Source of the DNA: Gemmatimonadota bacterium
GTDB lineage: Bacteria > Gemmatimonadota > Gemmatimonadetes > Longimicrobiales > Gaopeijiaceae
Assembly (NCBI GenBank): GCA_022564055.1
Contig: JADFMD010000016.1
Span: forward strand, 1-46,808
DNA length: 46,808 nucleotides
Direction: 5' to 3'
Program-made: the position numbers and the translations under genes
Part shown: in pieces, positions 17,027-25,867 of the stretch
How positions within the stretch are numbered: the first letter of the stretch is position 1
How the letters are laid out: each line of letters starts with the position of its first letter
The notes under the pieces: generated by a model
What the model saw: the letters and a program-made list of their open reading frames with translations, nothing else
Databases searched by the model: none
What the model was told of the DNA's origin: nothing

Positions 17027-19564
17027 ATGAAGCGGGAGGCCCCAGAGTCCGAGCGTACGAACTTCGACGAACCGCTGCCCGCAGACATGCCCTTGGCGGA
17101 TCTCACGGAAAATGCCCGGATTGTCCTGGCCAAGCGGTACCTGAAGAAGGACGCCGAAGGGACGCCGATCGAGGAGCCGGAGGTCATGTTTTGGCGGGTG
17201 GCCAAGGTCATCGCGAATGTGGACCTGGAGTACGGGGCGTCCGAGGCGGCGGTGGGAGAGTTGGCCCGCCAGTTCTACGATCTCATGATCACGGGCATGT
17301 TCGAACCGAACTCGCCGACGCTGATGAACGCCGGCCGGCCTTTGGGACAGCTTTCCGCCTGCTTCGTTCTCCCTGTGGATGACGCTCTCTCCAATGGCAA
17401 GAGCGGCATTTACGATACGCTCAAGGCGATGGCGCTCGTTCATCAGTCGGGGGGGGGAACGGGCTTCTCCTTCTCACGACTTCGCCCGGCCGGTGCACAG
17501 GTCAAATCGACGATGGGTGTGGCGTCGGGGCCGATCTCGTTCATGACGCTTTATGACGCCAGCACAGAGGTCGTGAAGCAGGGCGGGACTCGGCGGGGGG
17601 CGAACATGGGGATCCTCAGGGTGGATCATCCCGACATCCGCTCGTTCATCGCTTGCAAGAACGATACCTCCCGGATCACTAATTTCAACATCTCCGTGGC
17701 CCTGACCGACAAGTTCATGGAGGCGGTCAAGGCGGGAGAACGCTACGACCTCGTGAACCCCAAGACCCAAGAGGTCATGGGGCAAGATGATGCCCGTGAG
17801 ATCTTCGACCTGATCATCCATGGCGCATGGAAAACTGGCGAGCCGGGGACGTTCTTCATCGACCGCGCAAACGCCTTCAACCCGGTGCCCGCGCTCGGTT
17901 CCTACGAGGCGACGAATCCGTGCGGAGAGCAACCGCTTTTGCCGTACGACGTCTGCAACCTGGGAAGCATCAATCTTGCCCATTTCGTCCTAGCGGATCC
18001 TATACCCGGTGGCGATCCGGCCGAGGCGGTCAACTGGGATGCGCTTCGCCAGACGGTCCATCTATCCACGCATTTCTTGGACAACGTCATCGACGCGAGC
18101 CAATACCCACTGCAGGATATCACCGACCTGGCTCACACCATCCGCCGAATCGGGTTGGGGGTCATGGGCTGGGCCGACATGCTCATCGCGCTCGGCATAC
18201 CCTACGACAGCGCTGAGGGTGTAGAAATGGGTCGCAAGGTGATGGGCTTCCTGAACGACGAGGCTCGCAACGCGTCGGAAAACCTCGCCGAGGCTCGCGA
18301 GCCCTTCCCGGCCTGGGAGGAATCGATTTGGGGTCCGGACGATCAATGCGCCCGGGACGCCGCAGGACAGCGTATTCGCGAGATGCGCAGGCTCCGGAAC
18401 TGTAATCTCACCACGGTGGCGCCCACGGGCACCATTTCAATATTCGCCGGCTGTTCCGGAGGAATCGAGCCGATCTTCGCCGTCGCTTTCATGCGCCACC
18501 AGGCGGACTCCATGATGCCGGACGTGAACCCCGCGTTCGTGGCTCGTGCCCAGGCCGAGGGGTGGTACTCCGAGGAACTTATGGCCCGTATCGCGGAGGA
18601 GGGCCACATCCACTTCCCCGAGGTTCCGCAAGAGGTGCAGGCCGTCTTCAAGACCGCGCACGACATCTCCCCGGAATGGCACGTTCGCATGCAGGCGGGG
18701 TTCCAGGAGCACACGGATTCCGCCATCTCCAAGACCACGAACTTCCCGGCGCAGGCCACCGAGGACGACGTCCGGAAGATCTATCAGCTCGCGTATGAAC
18801 TCGACTGCAAAGGCGTCACCGTGTACCGCGACGGATCGAGGTCGGGTCAGGTGCTGTCGACCGGAAAGACCGGGAAGTCCACTGAGGGCCAGGAGGCTGG
18901 AAGCGGGGACGTAGAGGCTCTCGAACAGCAGCTTGCGGATGCGCGGGAGTCTCTTCACGGGCTCCGGATGGAACTCGATCAGCTCTACCGCGACCGCGAC
19001 GAAAATGATCTAACCGCTGCCGCCTCTCGCCACAAGCGTCAGCGCCCCTCCATGCTACGGGGGCGTACGCTCAAGTTGAACTCGCCGCTCGGTGATCTTT
19101 ATGTCACGATCAACGAGGACGACGGGGGTCGCCCTTTCGAGGTGTTCTGTACGCTCGGGAAGGCGGGAGGCGCGGCGACGGCGGACGCCGAGGCGATCGG
19201 GCGGCTGATTTCCCTGGCGCTCCGTTCCGGAATTCCGGTCTCGGCGGTCAAAGACCAACTTCGGGGAGTTTCCTCCGATCGTGCCGTAGGGGTAGGTCCG
19301 AACAAAGTCCTCTCGCTTCCGGACGCGATCGGCCAGGCCATCGAACGGTACTTGGCGGAGAAGGAAGGTGTGCAGGAGATGCTTCCGCTGGGTGCTTCGG
19401 TCGATGCGGGTGGCGATGCGGGTGGGGCTCAGCCGCAGTTTTCTTCCAGTGCCGGGGCTCGAACGAATTTTCTCGGCAGCTGCCCGGAATGCGGCGCTGG
19501 CCAACTCTCGTTCGAGGAGGGTTGTGTGAAGTGCCACATCTGCGGATACAGCGAATGTGGATGA
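17027..19564 (+). CDS. nrdJ: Adenosylcobalamin-dependent (class II) ribonucleotide reductase
   Basis: 845 aa from ATG 17027 with GGAGAGG upstream; the frame is open further 5' but that DNA holds the regulatory sites. It reduces ribonucleotides to deoxyribonucleotides using B12 as radical source, independently of oxygen. Motifs: PNSPTLMNAG, SACFVLPVDD, GGGTGFSFSRLRP, GGTRRGANMGIL, NPCGEQPLLPYDVCNLGS (Cys299) and APTGTISIFAG. A coiled-coil linker (about 625-665) leads to the C-terminal TSCPD-type domain and a zinc-ribbon tail with CPECG and CHICG (last about 25 residues), which shuttle reducing equivalents. No ATP-cone domain is evident at the N-terminus, so overall allosteric control may differ from class I enzymes. 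Likely controlled by the NrdR boxes upstream; single-gene unit ended by a terminator. Confidence 0.97.
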   Translation: MKREAPESERTNFDEPLPADMPLADLTENARIVLAKRYLKKDAEGTPIEEPEVMFWRVAKVIANVDLEYGASEAAVGELARQFYDLMITGMFEPNSPTLMNAGRPLGQLSACFVLPVDDALSNGKSGIYDTLKAMALVHQSGGGTGFSFSRLRPAGAQVKSTMGVASGPISFMTLYDASTEVVKQGGTRRGANMGILRVDHPDIRSFIACKNDTSRITNFNISVALTDKFMEAVKAGERYDLVNPKTQEVMGQDDAREIFDLIIHGAWKTGEPGTFFIDRANAFNPVPALGSYEATNPCGEQPLLPYDVCNLGSINLAHFVLADPIPGGDPAEAVNWDALRQTVHLSTHFLDNVIDASQYPLQDITDLAHTIRRIGLGVMGWADMLIALGIPYDSAEGVEMGRKVMGFLNDEARNASENLAEAREPFPAWEESIWGPDDQCARDAAGQRIREMRRLRNCNLTTVAPTGTISIFAGCSGGIEPIFAVAFMRHQADSMMPDVNPAFVARAQAEGWYSEELMARIAEEGHIHFPEVPQEVQAVFKTAHDISPEWHVRMQAGFQEHTDSAISKTTNFPAQATEDDVRKIYQLAYELDCKGVTVYRDGSRSGQVLSTGKTGKSTEGQEAGSGDVEALEQQLADARESLHGLRMELDQLYRDRDENDLTAAASRHKRQRPSMLRGRTLKLNSPLGDLYVTINEDDGGRPFEVFCTLGKAGGAATADAEAIGRLISLALRSGIPVSAVKDQLRGVSSDRAVGVGPNKVLSLPDAIGQAIERYLAEKEGVQEMLPLGASVDAGGDAGGAQPQFSSSAGARTNFLGSCPECGAGQLSFEEGCVKCHICGYSECG

Positions 19565-19618
19565 GGGCGCCCGCCTCGCTTCGCTGAACCCGATTCCGGA
19601 AACCACCGCCCATCAACG

Positions 19619-19658
19619 GGGCCCGCGTCGCCTGGGGCGGTGCGGGCCCGGTTCTTTT
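19619..19658 (+). terminator. Intrinsic terminator of nrdJ
   Basis: GGGCCCGCGTCGCC (19619-19632) pairs with GGCGGTGCGGGCCC (19636-19649) over 14 bp, two of them G-U wobbles, with a 3-nt loop, followed by GGTTCTTTTCC. It lies 55 bp after the nrdJ stop and separates it from the Clp-receiver gene. Confidence 0.8.
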
Positions 19659-19716
19659 CCCCCCCTTGGGGTTTACATAGGATTAGGTACTAAAGGGTCC
19701 AAGTGGGAGATTTCAC

Positions 19717-21153
19717 GTGAGTGAGCCTGGAGCACCAGAAAGCGGCCCGTCGGCGGCCATCCGCACCGACGAACTGATCGGGCTTCTTTCGAGCCGGGTC
19801 GTGGGCCAGGCCCACGCCCTCGAGCATATCGTACCGAGCATCCAACTACACCGGTCGGGGCTCGCCCCGGAGGGCCGCCCGGTGGGTGTATTTCTGCTGC
19901 TCGGACCGACGGGAACGGGGAAGACCCGAACCGTCGAGGCGCTTGCCGAAGTCCTACACGGAGATGCGCGCTGCATCGTCAAAATCGATTGTGGTGAGTT
20001 TCAGAGCGAGCATGAGGTGGCCAAGCTCATTGGGGCTCCCCCGGGTTACGTGGGGCACGCCCAGACCGAGCCGCGGCTGAACCAAATCGTCCTCGACGAT
20101 GCGACGAGCTCCGACTGCGACCTCTCGCTCATTCTCTTCGACGAAATCGAGAAGGCGGCGCCATCGTTGTCTCAACTTCTACTCGGCGTGCTCGACAAGG
20201 CCACGCTACGGCTCGGAGACGGCGGCGAGGTGAACTTCGAAAAGTCGCTCATTTTCCTCACCAGCAACCTCGGGGCGAGGGACATGGTGTCCGAGTTAAA
20301 TCCGGGTTTGGGTTTCGACACGCCGCCGAGGCGCCCGGGGGCGGAGCTCTCCGCGCACCTGGAGCGTGTCGGCCTGAGGGCGGTCCAGCGTCACTTCTCT
20401 CCGGAGTTCGTCAACCGGATCGATGCCGTCATTACCTATCGTCCGTTGGATAACGAGTCTCTGGTGGCGATCCTCGAACAACACGTGGTCGAGCTACAGC
20501 GGCACGTCCAGAACCGACTCGGCAGCCGGTCGTTCGACATCGAGGTGGCTCCAGCGGCTCGATTCTTCATGCTCGAAAAGGGGACCAGCATGGAGTACGG
20601 TGCGAGGGAGTTGAGGAGGATCATCCACGTCCATTTGACCCAGCCGCTGGCCGCTATGGTCGCAAATGGTGAGGTCACGCCCGGGGCGCAAGTCACCGTG
20701 GACCTCCACGAAGACGGGGACCATCTGACCCTCCTCGCCGTCGGTGGGACGCCACTCCCCGCGATCCCTCGGACCGTGCTCGCGATCGACGACAACGAGG
20801 CCGTGCTGGGTTGGCTGCGGCGGGTCCTCAGCGATGAGGGCCATCGGGTTGTGGTCGGCACCACGGTCAAGGATGCTCTGCTCGAAGTCGAGAAAGAGGT
20901 GCCCGATCTGTTGGTGTTGGACCACATCCTGCCCGACGGTGAAGGTGTGGAGCTCGCGGTGAGCCTTCTCAAGAAATACCCTGACACACGAGCTGTGGTC
21001 ATGAGTGGGACGGCACTGGATGAGGAGGAAGCGCTTCTCTGTCAGCGGTATGATATTCCGTTCCTCCAGAAGCCTTTTGTCGCTGAGGAGCTTCTCAGCG
21101 CTCTGGAGGCGATTTCGTTGAGCAGCGGATCCATCCGTTCCGCGGCCGGCTGA
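19717..21153 (+). CDS. Clp/Hsp100 AAA+ unfoldase module fused to a response-regulator receiver domain
   Basis: 478 aa from GTG 19717 (GGGAGA upstream). Residues about 20-335 correspond to the second AAA+ module of ClpA/B/C alone: Walker A GPTGTGKT (63-70), pore loop GAPPGYVG (107-113), Walker B LILFDE (138-143), sensor-1 LTSNLG (181-186), arginine finger in FSPEFVNRID (Arg234) and sensor-2 in EYGARELRRII. There is no Clp N domain and no first AAA module. PGLGF (196-200) resembles the ClpP-contact loop of ClpC. Residues about 352-466 are a complete CheY-like receiver: acidic pair D358/D359, phospho-acceptor D402 in LVLDHILPDG, S430 and K452. Phosphorylation probably controls the ATPase. No histidine kinase or protease is adjacent. 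Domain calls are secure, function is inference. Confidence 0.9.
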   Translation: MSEPGAPESGPSAAIRTDELIGLLSSRVVGQAHALEHIVPSIQLHRSGLAPEGRPVGVFLLLGPTGTGKTRTVEALAEVLHGDARCIVKIDCGEFQSEHEVAKLIGAPPGYVGHAQTEPRLNQIVLDDATSSDCDLSLILFDEIEKAAPSLSQLLLGVLDKATLRLGDGGEVNFEKSLIFLTSNLGARDMVSELNPGLGFDTPPRRPGAELSAHLERVGLRAVQRHFSPEFVNRIDAVITYRPLDNESLVAILEQHVVELQRHVQNRLGSRSFDIEVAPAARFFMLEKGTSMEYGARELRRIIHVHLTQPLAAMVANGEVTPGAQVTVDLHEDGDHLTLLAVGGTPLPAIPRTVLAIDDNEAVLGWLRRVLSDEGHRVVVGTTVKDALLEVEKEVPDLLVLDHILPDGEGVELAVSLLKKYPDTRAVVMSGTALDEEEALLCQRYDIPFLQKPFVAEELLSALEAISLSSGSIRSAAG

Positions 21154-21202
21154 CCCCGCCCCTCACTGACCTGGACCTTTGCGTCTGCGACGACCACGCA
21201 TC

Positions 21203-21631
21203 ATGACTCCTGACGAATTCGCCGAGCGCTTCAACCGGTTGCGCTCCTCTGAGGACCGCTATCGATACCTCATCCAGCTCGGGCGAAAGCTGGAGCCCTA
21301 CCCGGAAGAATTCAGGGATGAGGAGCACTTGGTTCCGGGGTGCATGAGTCAGGTTTGGCTCGTCACCGTCGGGGGCTCCGAGCCCTCCGAAGTCGTATTT
21401 CGCGCGGACAGCGACGCGCACATCGTCAAAGGACTCATCGCGGTGCTTCTCATGCTGTACTCCGGCAAGACTGCCGAGGAGATTCTTACGACCAACGTGC
21501 AGGGGCTCTTCGAACGGCTGGACCTGGGGCAGCATATCTCGGTCAATCGAAGGAACGGCTTTTATTCGATGACCCTGAAGATGCGAGAACATGCGGCCCA
21601 AAAAGTGGCCGTCATGGAAGAGGGCGAATGA
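21203..21631 (+). CDS. sufE: SufE-type sulfur acceptor
   Basis: 142 aa from ATG 21203 (MTPDEFAERFNRL). SufE takes the persulfide sulfur from SufS cysteine desulfurase and passes it to the SufBCD scaffold for Fe-S cluster assembly. The reactive cysteine is Cys47 in LVPGCMSQVWL, and the GLIAVLLMLYSGKT and the RRNGFYSM blocks are typical. Length matches the family. No other suf gene is in the window, so it is a stand-alone copy. The ribosome-binding site is weak; a TTG at 21179 would add eight basic residues. Confidence 0.95.
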   Translation: MTPDEFAERFNRLRSSEDRYRYLIQLGRKLEPYPEEFRDEEHLVPGCMSQVWLVTVGGSEPSEVVFRADSDAHIVKGLIAVLLMLYSGKTAEEILTTNVQGLFERLDLGQHISVNRRNGFYSMTLKMREHAAQKVAVMEEGE

Positions 21632-21647
21632 GTGTAGGACCGTTGCG

Positions 21648-22589
21648 ATGAAGCGGTGGGCAGTGCTGGTAACCACTTTGCCGCTTGCGGTCGCCGCGTG
21701 TGGTGGGGGTGATTCCGAAGGGAGCAGCGTCACGGTCCGGGTCGAGCGGCCGTCATTCGATGCGGACCGTGCGTTTCAGGACCTAGAAAGACAGGTGGCC
21801 TTCGGGCCCCGCATCCCGGGCTCCGCGGGCCATGCCCAGCAGTTGGAGTGGCTGGAGACCGAACTTCGAGCCCTCGCCGACACGGTATTTCTCGACCCCT
21901 TCGAGCACCTGACCGGGGAGGGCCACGAGCTAGCTCTGACCAACGTGATCGCTCGGTTCGGTCCCGCCGACGGGTCACGGCTACTCCTCCTCACCCACTG
22001 GGATACGCGGCCGAAGGCGGACCAGAGTTCCGAGGCGGCCGACCGCGAGGAGCCCGTACCCGGTGCCAACGACGGCGCCTCGGGCACCGCGATTCTGCTG
22101 GAGTTGGCCCGAATGTTCAACGAGCAACCTCCGCCCGGGGGTGTGGAGCTCCTTTTCACCGACGGAGAGGACTATGGACCGTCCACAGACGACATGTTTT
22201 TGGGCGCCCGGCATTACGTAGCCGGGATAGGGAACGAGAATCCGCCCGCTTTTGGGATCCTCCTCGACATGGTCGCGGATGCCGATCCCGCTTTTCCCGT
22301 CGAGGCTTACTCGATGGAGCGTGCGGGTCAGGTGGTGCAACGCGTCTGGGGCATTGCGGCCGACCTGGGATACCGGCGTTTCTTTCCTATGGATCGGACC
22401 GTGAGGGTGATCGACGATCACGTTCCATTCAACGATGCCGGGATTCCGGTGGCGAACCTCATCGACTTCGACTATGGGCCCGGGAACGGCTTCTGGCACA
22501 CGCCCCGGGACGTGCCGGGGAACACGAGTGCCCGGACCCTTCTGATGGTCGGAGACGTGGTGGCGGAGGTCGTGTACCGGAACCGCTGA
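21648..22589 (+). CDS. M28 family lipoprotein, glutaminyl-cyclase-like
   Basis: 313 aa from ATG 21648, 16 bp after sufE. Lipoprotein signal peptide with lipobox LAVAAC (Cys18) followed by a Gly/Ser linker, so it is anchored in the envelope. The catalytic domain shows zinc-ligand motifs THWDTRP, GANDGASGTAILLELAR, FTDGEDYG and, near the end, GFWHTPRD. The HWDTRP and DGEDYG forms are those of the glutaminyl-peptide cyclotransferase branch of M28, which makes N-terminal pyroglutamate, although an aminopeptidase activity cannot be excluded. All expected metal ligands appear present. Confidence 0.9.
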   Translation: MKRWAVLVTTLPLAVAACGGGDSEGSSVTVRVERPSFDADRAFQDLERQVAFGPRIPGSAGHAQQLEWLETELRALADTVFLDPFEHLTGEGHELALTNVIARFGPADGSRLLLLTHWDTRPKADQSSEAADREEPVPGANDGASGTAILLELARMFNEQPPPGGVELLFTDGEDYGPSTDDMFLGARHYVAGIGNENPPAFGILLDMVADADPAFPVEAYSMERAGQVVQRVWGIAADLGYRRFFPMDRTVRVIDDHVPFNDAGIPVANLIDFDYGPGNGFWHTPRDVPGNTSARTLLMVGDVVAEVVYRNR

Positions 22590-22660
22590 CCAGAAACCGC
22601 TCGAGCCCTTGAAATCTGCCGGTGCCGTGACCATGATCGGACGTGCATTCTCTTACCCTC

Positions 22661-22700
22661 CTCTGCAGTAGCCACGTTATCTCTGCAGTAGCCACGTTAT
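22661..22700. repeat. 20-bp perfect tandem repeat before rocD
   Basis: ctctgcagtagccacgttat occurs twice without a gap (22661-22680 and 22681-22700), ending 15 bp before the rocD ATG. It lies where a promoter or leader would be. There is little else in the 126-bp gap between the M28 gene and rocD. The unit does not recur elsewhere in the window as far as I can see. Confidence 0.9.
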
Positions 22701-22715
22701 CACACGAGTAGTGCC

Positions 22716-23933
22716 ATGACCCAGGCCAGCGCATCGAAGACCGATTTTTATCTCACCGAGGCCGACCAGTTCAGCGCCGCCAATTACAAGCCCCTTCCGG
22801 TCGTGTTGGAGCGCGGCGAGGGCGAGTGGGTTTGGGACGTGGATGGGAATCGGTATCTCGATATGCTCTCCGCCTATTCGGCCCTGAATCAGGGACACCG
22901 CCACCCGGCCATCATGGCCGCGGCCGAGGAGCAGATGTCGAGGCTGACCTTGACCTCACGGGCGTTTCACAACGACCAGATGGGACCCTTCGTGCGCGAG
23001 CTCTGTGAGGCCACCGGGTACGAAAAAGCCCTTCCGATGAACACGGGTGCCGAGGCTGTGGAAACCGCGATCAAGGCGGTCCGGAAGTGGGGGTACAAGG
23101 TGAAGGGGGTAGCGGCGGGTAAAGCCGAGATCATCGTCTGTGAAAACAACTTTCACGGGCGGACGACGACGATCGTCGGCTTCAGTTCCGAGGAGCAGTA
23201 CCGCGACGGATTTGGGCCGTTCACACCCGGCTTCGTGCTGGTCCCCTATGGTGATGCAGATGCGTTCGAGGCGGCCGTCAACGAGAACACCGTCGGTTTT
23301 CTGGTCGAGCCACTCCAGGGCGAAGGCGGTGTGGTCGTGCCGCCGGAGGGATACCTGCGCCGGACCGCCGAGATCTGTCGGGACCGACGCATCGCGTTCA
23401 TGGGGGACGAGATCCAGACGGGGCTCGGACGGACCGGACGCCTCTTCTGCTGCGAGTGGGAGGATGTCCGCCCGGACGTCCTCATCGTGGGAAAGGCGTT
23501 GGGCGGCGGGGTCTACCCGGTTTCGGCGGCCATCGCCGATGCCGAGATCATGGACGTCTTCCAGCCAGGTGACCACGGCTCGACGTTTGGAGGAAACCCG
23601 CTCGGCGCGGCCGTCGGCCGTGCTTCACTCCGCGTCATCCTGGATGAGAAGCTTTCGGAACGCTCCGACGAGCTCGGCACGTGGTTCATGGGGCGGCTCC
23701 GCGACATCGGCTCCCCTCACGTGGAGGAGGTTCGCGGGCGCGGCCTCATGATCGGCGTCGTGATCAAGGAATCCTCGGGCACCGCGAGGCCCTTCTGCGA
23801 ATCCCTTCAGGCCAAGGGGATTCTTGCGAAGGAGACGCATCACCAGGTCATACGGTTCGCGCCTCCTCTCACGATCGAACAGGCGACGCTCGAGGATGCG
23901 CTCGTGGACATCGAGGCGGTATTGCTGGGCTGA
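22716..23933 (+). CDS. rocD: Ornithine aminotransferase
   Basis: 405 aa from ATG 22716. A PLP enzyme that transfers the delta-amino group of ornithine to 2-oxoglutarate, giving glutamate semialdehyde on the arginine/proline routes. Class-III aminotransferase features: NTGAEAVETAIKAVRKWGY, HGRTTTIVGFS, DEIQTGLGRTGRLF and the PLP lysine in IVGKALGGGVYPVSA (Lys260), then HGSTFGGNPLGAAV. The combination fits ornithine-oxo-acid transaminase rather than acetylornithine aminotransferase (tolerant of longer N-terminus, YSALNQGHRHP). Preceded by the 20-bp tandem repeat. Confidence 0.95.
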   Translation: MTQASASKTDFYLTEADQFSAANYKPLPVVLERGEGEWVWDVDGNRYLDMLSAYSALNQGHRHPAIMAAAEEQMSRLTLTSRAFHNDQMGPFVRELCEATGYEKALPMNTGAEAVETAIKAVRKWGYKVKGVAAGKAEIIVCENNFHGRTTTIVGFSSEEQYRDGFGPFTPGFVLVPYGDADAFEAAVNENTVGFLVEPLQGEGGVVVPPEGYLRRTAEICRDRRIAFMGDEIQTGLGRTGRLFCCEWEDVRPDVLIVGKALGGGVYPVSAAIADAEIMDVFQPGDHGSTFGGNPLGAAVGRASLRVILDEKLSERSDELGTWFMGRLRDIGSPHVEEVRGRGLMIGVVIKESSGTARPFCESLQAKGILAKETHHQVIRFAPPLTIEQATLEDALVDIEAVLLG

Positions 23934-23946
23934 TTCCGGACTTCCG

Positions 23947-25545
23947 ATGAGCGAGCCGACCGCACAGGAGGAGCCGGGCATGGCTCCGCTCATCCCTCTC
24001 ATCGTGGCGGTGTGCCTCGGCCTGGTCGGGGTCTTGGTGTGGGTAGCCGTGCCACCCGGTGTCTGGCACGACGACGGCGCGTATCTACTCCTTGGCAAAT
24101 CCCTCGCGGATGGCGAGGGACTCCGATACTCGCAGGTCCCCGGGTCCCCGCCTGGAGCGAAGTTCCCGCCCCTATATCCGCTCTTCCTCGCGCTGTTATG
24201 GAGAGTGGCGCCCGAGGCGGTGGGGCAGGGTTCCCTGGCCTCTCTCTTCAACGTGCTTTTCGTCGCATCGAGTGGCGGGCTGTTCGTGGCCTATCTGCGG
24301 TGGCTGGACTTCTCATGGCGGAGTGCGGTCGCTACGACGGCCCTGCTGTGGTTACTTCCGGATTTGTGGCGACTGGCTCTTGTGCCGCTTTCCGAGCCAC
24401 TCTTCCTGGTCACGCTGGTGGCGGCGCTCTGGACCGGCTCCCGGCTGGAGGTCCGACCTACGTGGCGTTCTCTCGGCGGATTCTTAGCCGCGTTCGCGGT
24501 CGCCTACTACACGCGAACCATGGGGCTCGCCGTGGGGCTCGCCGTGCCCGTGGCCTTGCTCATGCGGGGCAGGAGGGTCTGGGCCTTCCGGAGTGCTGCC
24601 GGCGCGGCGCTGATCATCGCGCCATGGATGTTCTGGTCGAGCAGAGCGGCGGCAGCGATTCCCCCTCCCCTGCGGGACACCCTCGGTCCGTATGTCGGTT
24701 GGCTCGCGGACCAGGCCGGTGGGGAAGGCGGATCCTTCGGCGTCTTGGTAACGCGCCTCATCGCGCTGGCGGGCCAAATCGTGGGGCTCCTTTTTCCAGG
24801 TGCCGGTGGGTGGGCCGCGGTCTTGTTCGGTGTGCTCGGGGGTGGGGTGTTCTTCGCCGGGGTGCGCCGCCTCTCGGTCCTGACCTGGACGCCAATTCTT
24901 ACCGCGGCTCTCCTCATCGGGATGCTCTGGCTGTGGCCCTATCAGGAAATCCGCCTGACCATGCCGCTCATCCCCATCCTGGGCATGATCTTGGTGGCCG
25001 GCTTCAGGCCCGAAGCGGAGCGGCTCACTCATGGAATCCTCATCCATGGCGCGCGACCGAATCGAGGTGGCCTACTGGTCGGCGCACTGGGTTTGGGTTG
25101 GATCGTTTGGTTGGGTTCTGTGAGCGTGATGGGTCTCGGTGGCGGACGGCACGTGGAGCCTCTCCGAGTACGGGAGCTCATGCTCGCCCGGGCGGTGCCG
25201 GCCATATATGAACGAGTGCCCCCGAACGGCGTGGTGGGGGCCCCCGAAATGTGGGCTGGCCTGGCCCTTCACACGGGTCGCCGTGTAGCACCCAGTGCCC
25301 GTTTTCGGCCGGCAGCGGACGGCCCGATCTGGGGGACACCCCAGGAGCAATTTGCGGTCTGGGCCGTGTCCGGAATCGAATATGTCGTTTTGGAGAACGC
25401 CGGGCTGGTCCATCAGCAGGCGCTGGACGAACTGGATGCACGCTGCCCCGGTGCGGTCCAGCTTCAGGCGTCTTGGGCCGGCGGCATGTTGGTCCGGTTG
25501 GATTGGGACGAGGCATGCCGGGCCAGGGTCGTACCGGGAAGTTAG
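23947..25545 (+). CDS. GT39-like polytopic glycosyltransferase (second copy)
   Basis: 532 aa from ATG 23947, 13 bp after rocD. About ten membrane segments; the first external loop holds HDDGAYLLLGKSLADG (Asp42/Asp43) and KFPPLYPLFLALLW, the same layout as the protein at 10676, so the two are paralogues. A C-terminal periplasmic segment follows (from about 420). Probably transfers a sugar from a lipid carrier to an envelope glycan or protein; target unknown. The frame is open upstream into rocD, but that part is out of frame with rocD and not coding. Confidence 0.8.
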   Translation: MSEPTAQEEPGMAPLIPLIVAVCLGLVGVLVWVAVPPGVWHDDGAYLLLGKSLADGEGLRYSQVPGSPPGAKFPPLYPLFLALLWRVAPEAVGQGSLASLFNVLFVASSGGLFVAYLRWLDFSWRSAVATTALLWLLPDLWRLALVPLSEPLFLVTLVAALWTGSRLEVRPTWRSLGGFLAAFAVAYYTRTMGLAVGLAVPVALLMRGRRVWAFRSAAGAALIIAPWMFWSSRAAAAIPPPLRDTLGPYVGWLADQAGGEGGSFGVLVTRLIALAGQIVGLLFPGAGGWAAVLFGVLGGGVFFAGVRRLSVLTWTPILTAALLIGMLWLWPYQEIRLTMPLIPILGMILVAGFRPEAERLTHGILIHGARPNRGGLLVGALGLGWIVWLGSVSVMGLGGGRHVEPLRVRELMLARAVPAIYERVPPNGVVGAPEMWAGLALHTGRRVAPSARFRPAADGPIWGTPQEQFAVWAVSGIEYVVLENAGLVHQQALDELDARCPGAVQLQASWAGGMLVRLDWDEACRARVVPGS

Positions 25546-25588
25546 TGTTCCGTTTTTTCCGGGCCCGATCGCAGGACGCCGCTAGCAG

Positions 25589-25867
25589 CTACCACTCGAT
25601 CTCGCCCTGCTGCGAGGTATCGATCCCTTTCCCCTCTCCGCCACCCAGCAGTACCGTCTCGATCTGACCGTACAAGAACTCCCGCGCCTTCTTGTCGCGG
25701 GGGTCCAGCCCGTAGTGATTGATCAGGAGGGTCTGGTGCTGTAGCCACTCCGCCCAGCATTTCGTGCAGATCTGGTCCTGTATGGTTGTCCCCAACTCGG
25801 TTCGGAAGGGAGCCTTGGCCAGCTTCGGTTTATCCGCGCCACAGCGCTTGCACTCGATGTTTTCCAC
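25589..25867 (-). CDS. yggX: YggX-like Fe(II)-trafficking / oxidative damage protection protein, four-cysteine form
   Basis: 92 aa from GTG 25867. The block CWAEWLQHQTLLINHYGLDP matches the conserved WAxWxxxQTxLINE region of YggX, and length is right. Unlike the enterobacterial protein with one cysteine, it has CKRC (6-9) and CTKC (34-37), which could bind zinc or iron. YggX is thought to protect Fe-S enzymes and limit labile iron; the sufE gene is 4 kb away. It is divergent from the DksA-like gene. Confidence 0.85.
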   Translation of the reverse strand: MENIECKRCGADKPKLAKAPFRTELGTTIQDQICTKCWAEWLQHQTLLINHYGLDPRDKKAREFLYGQIETVLLGGGEGKGIDTSQQGEIEW

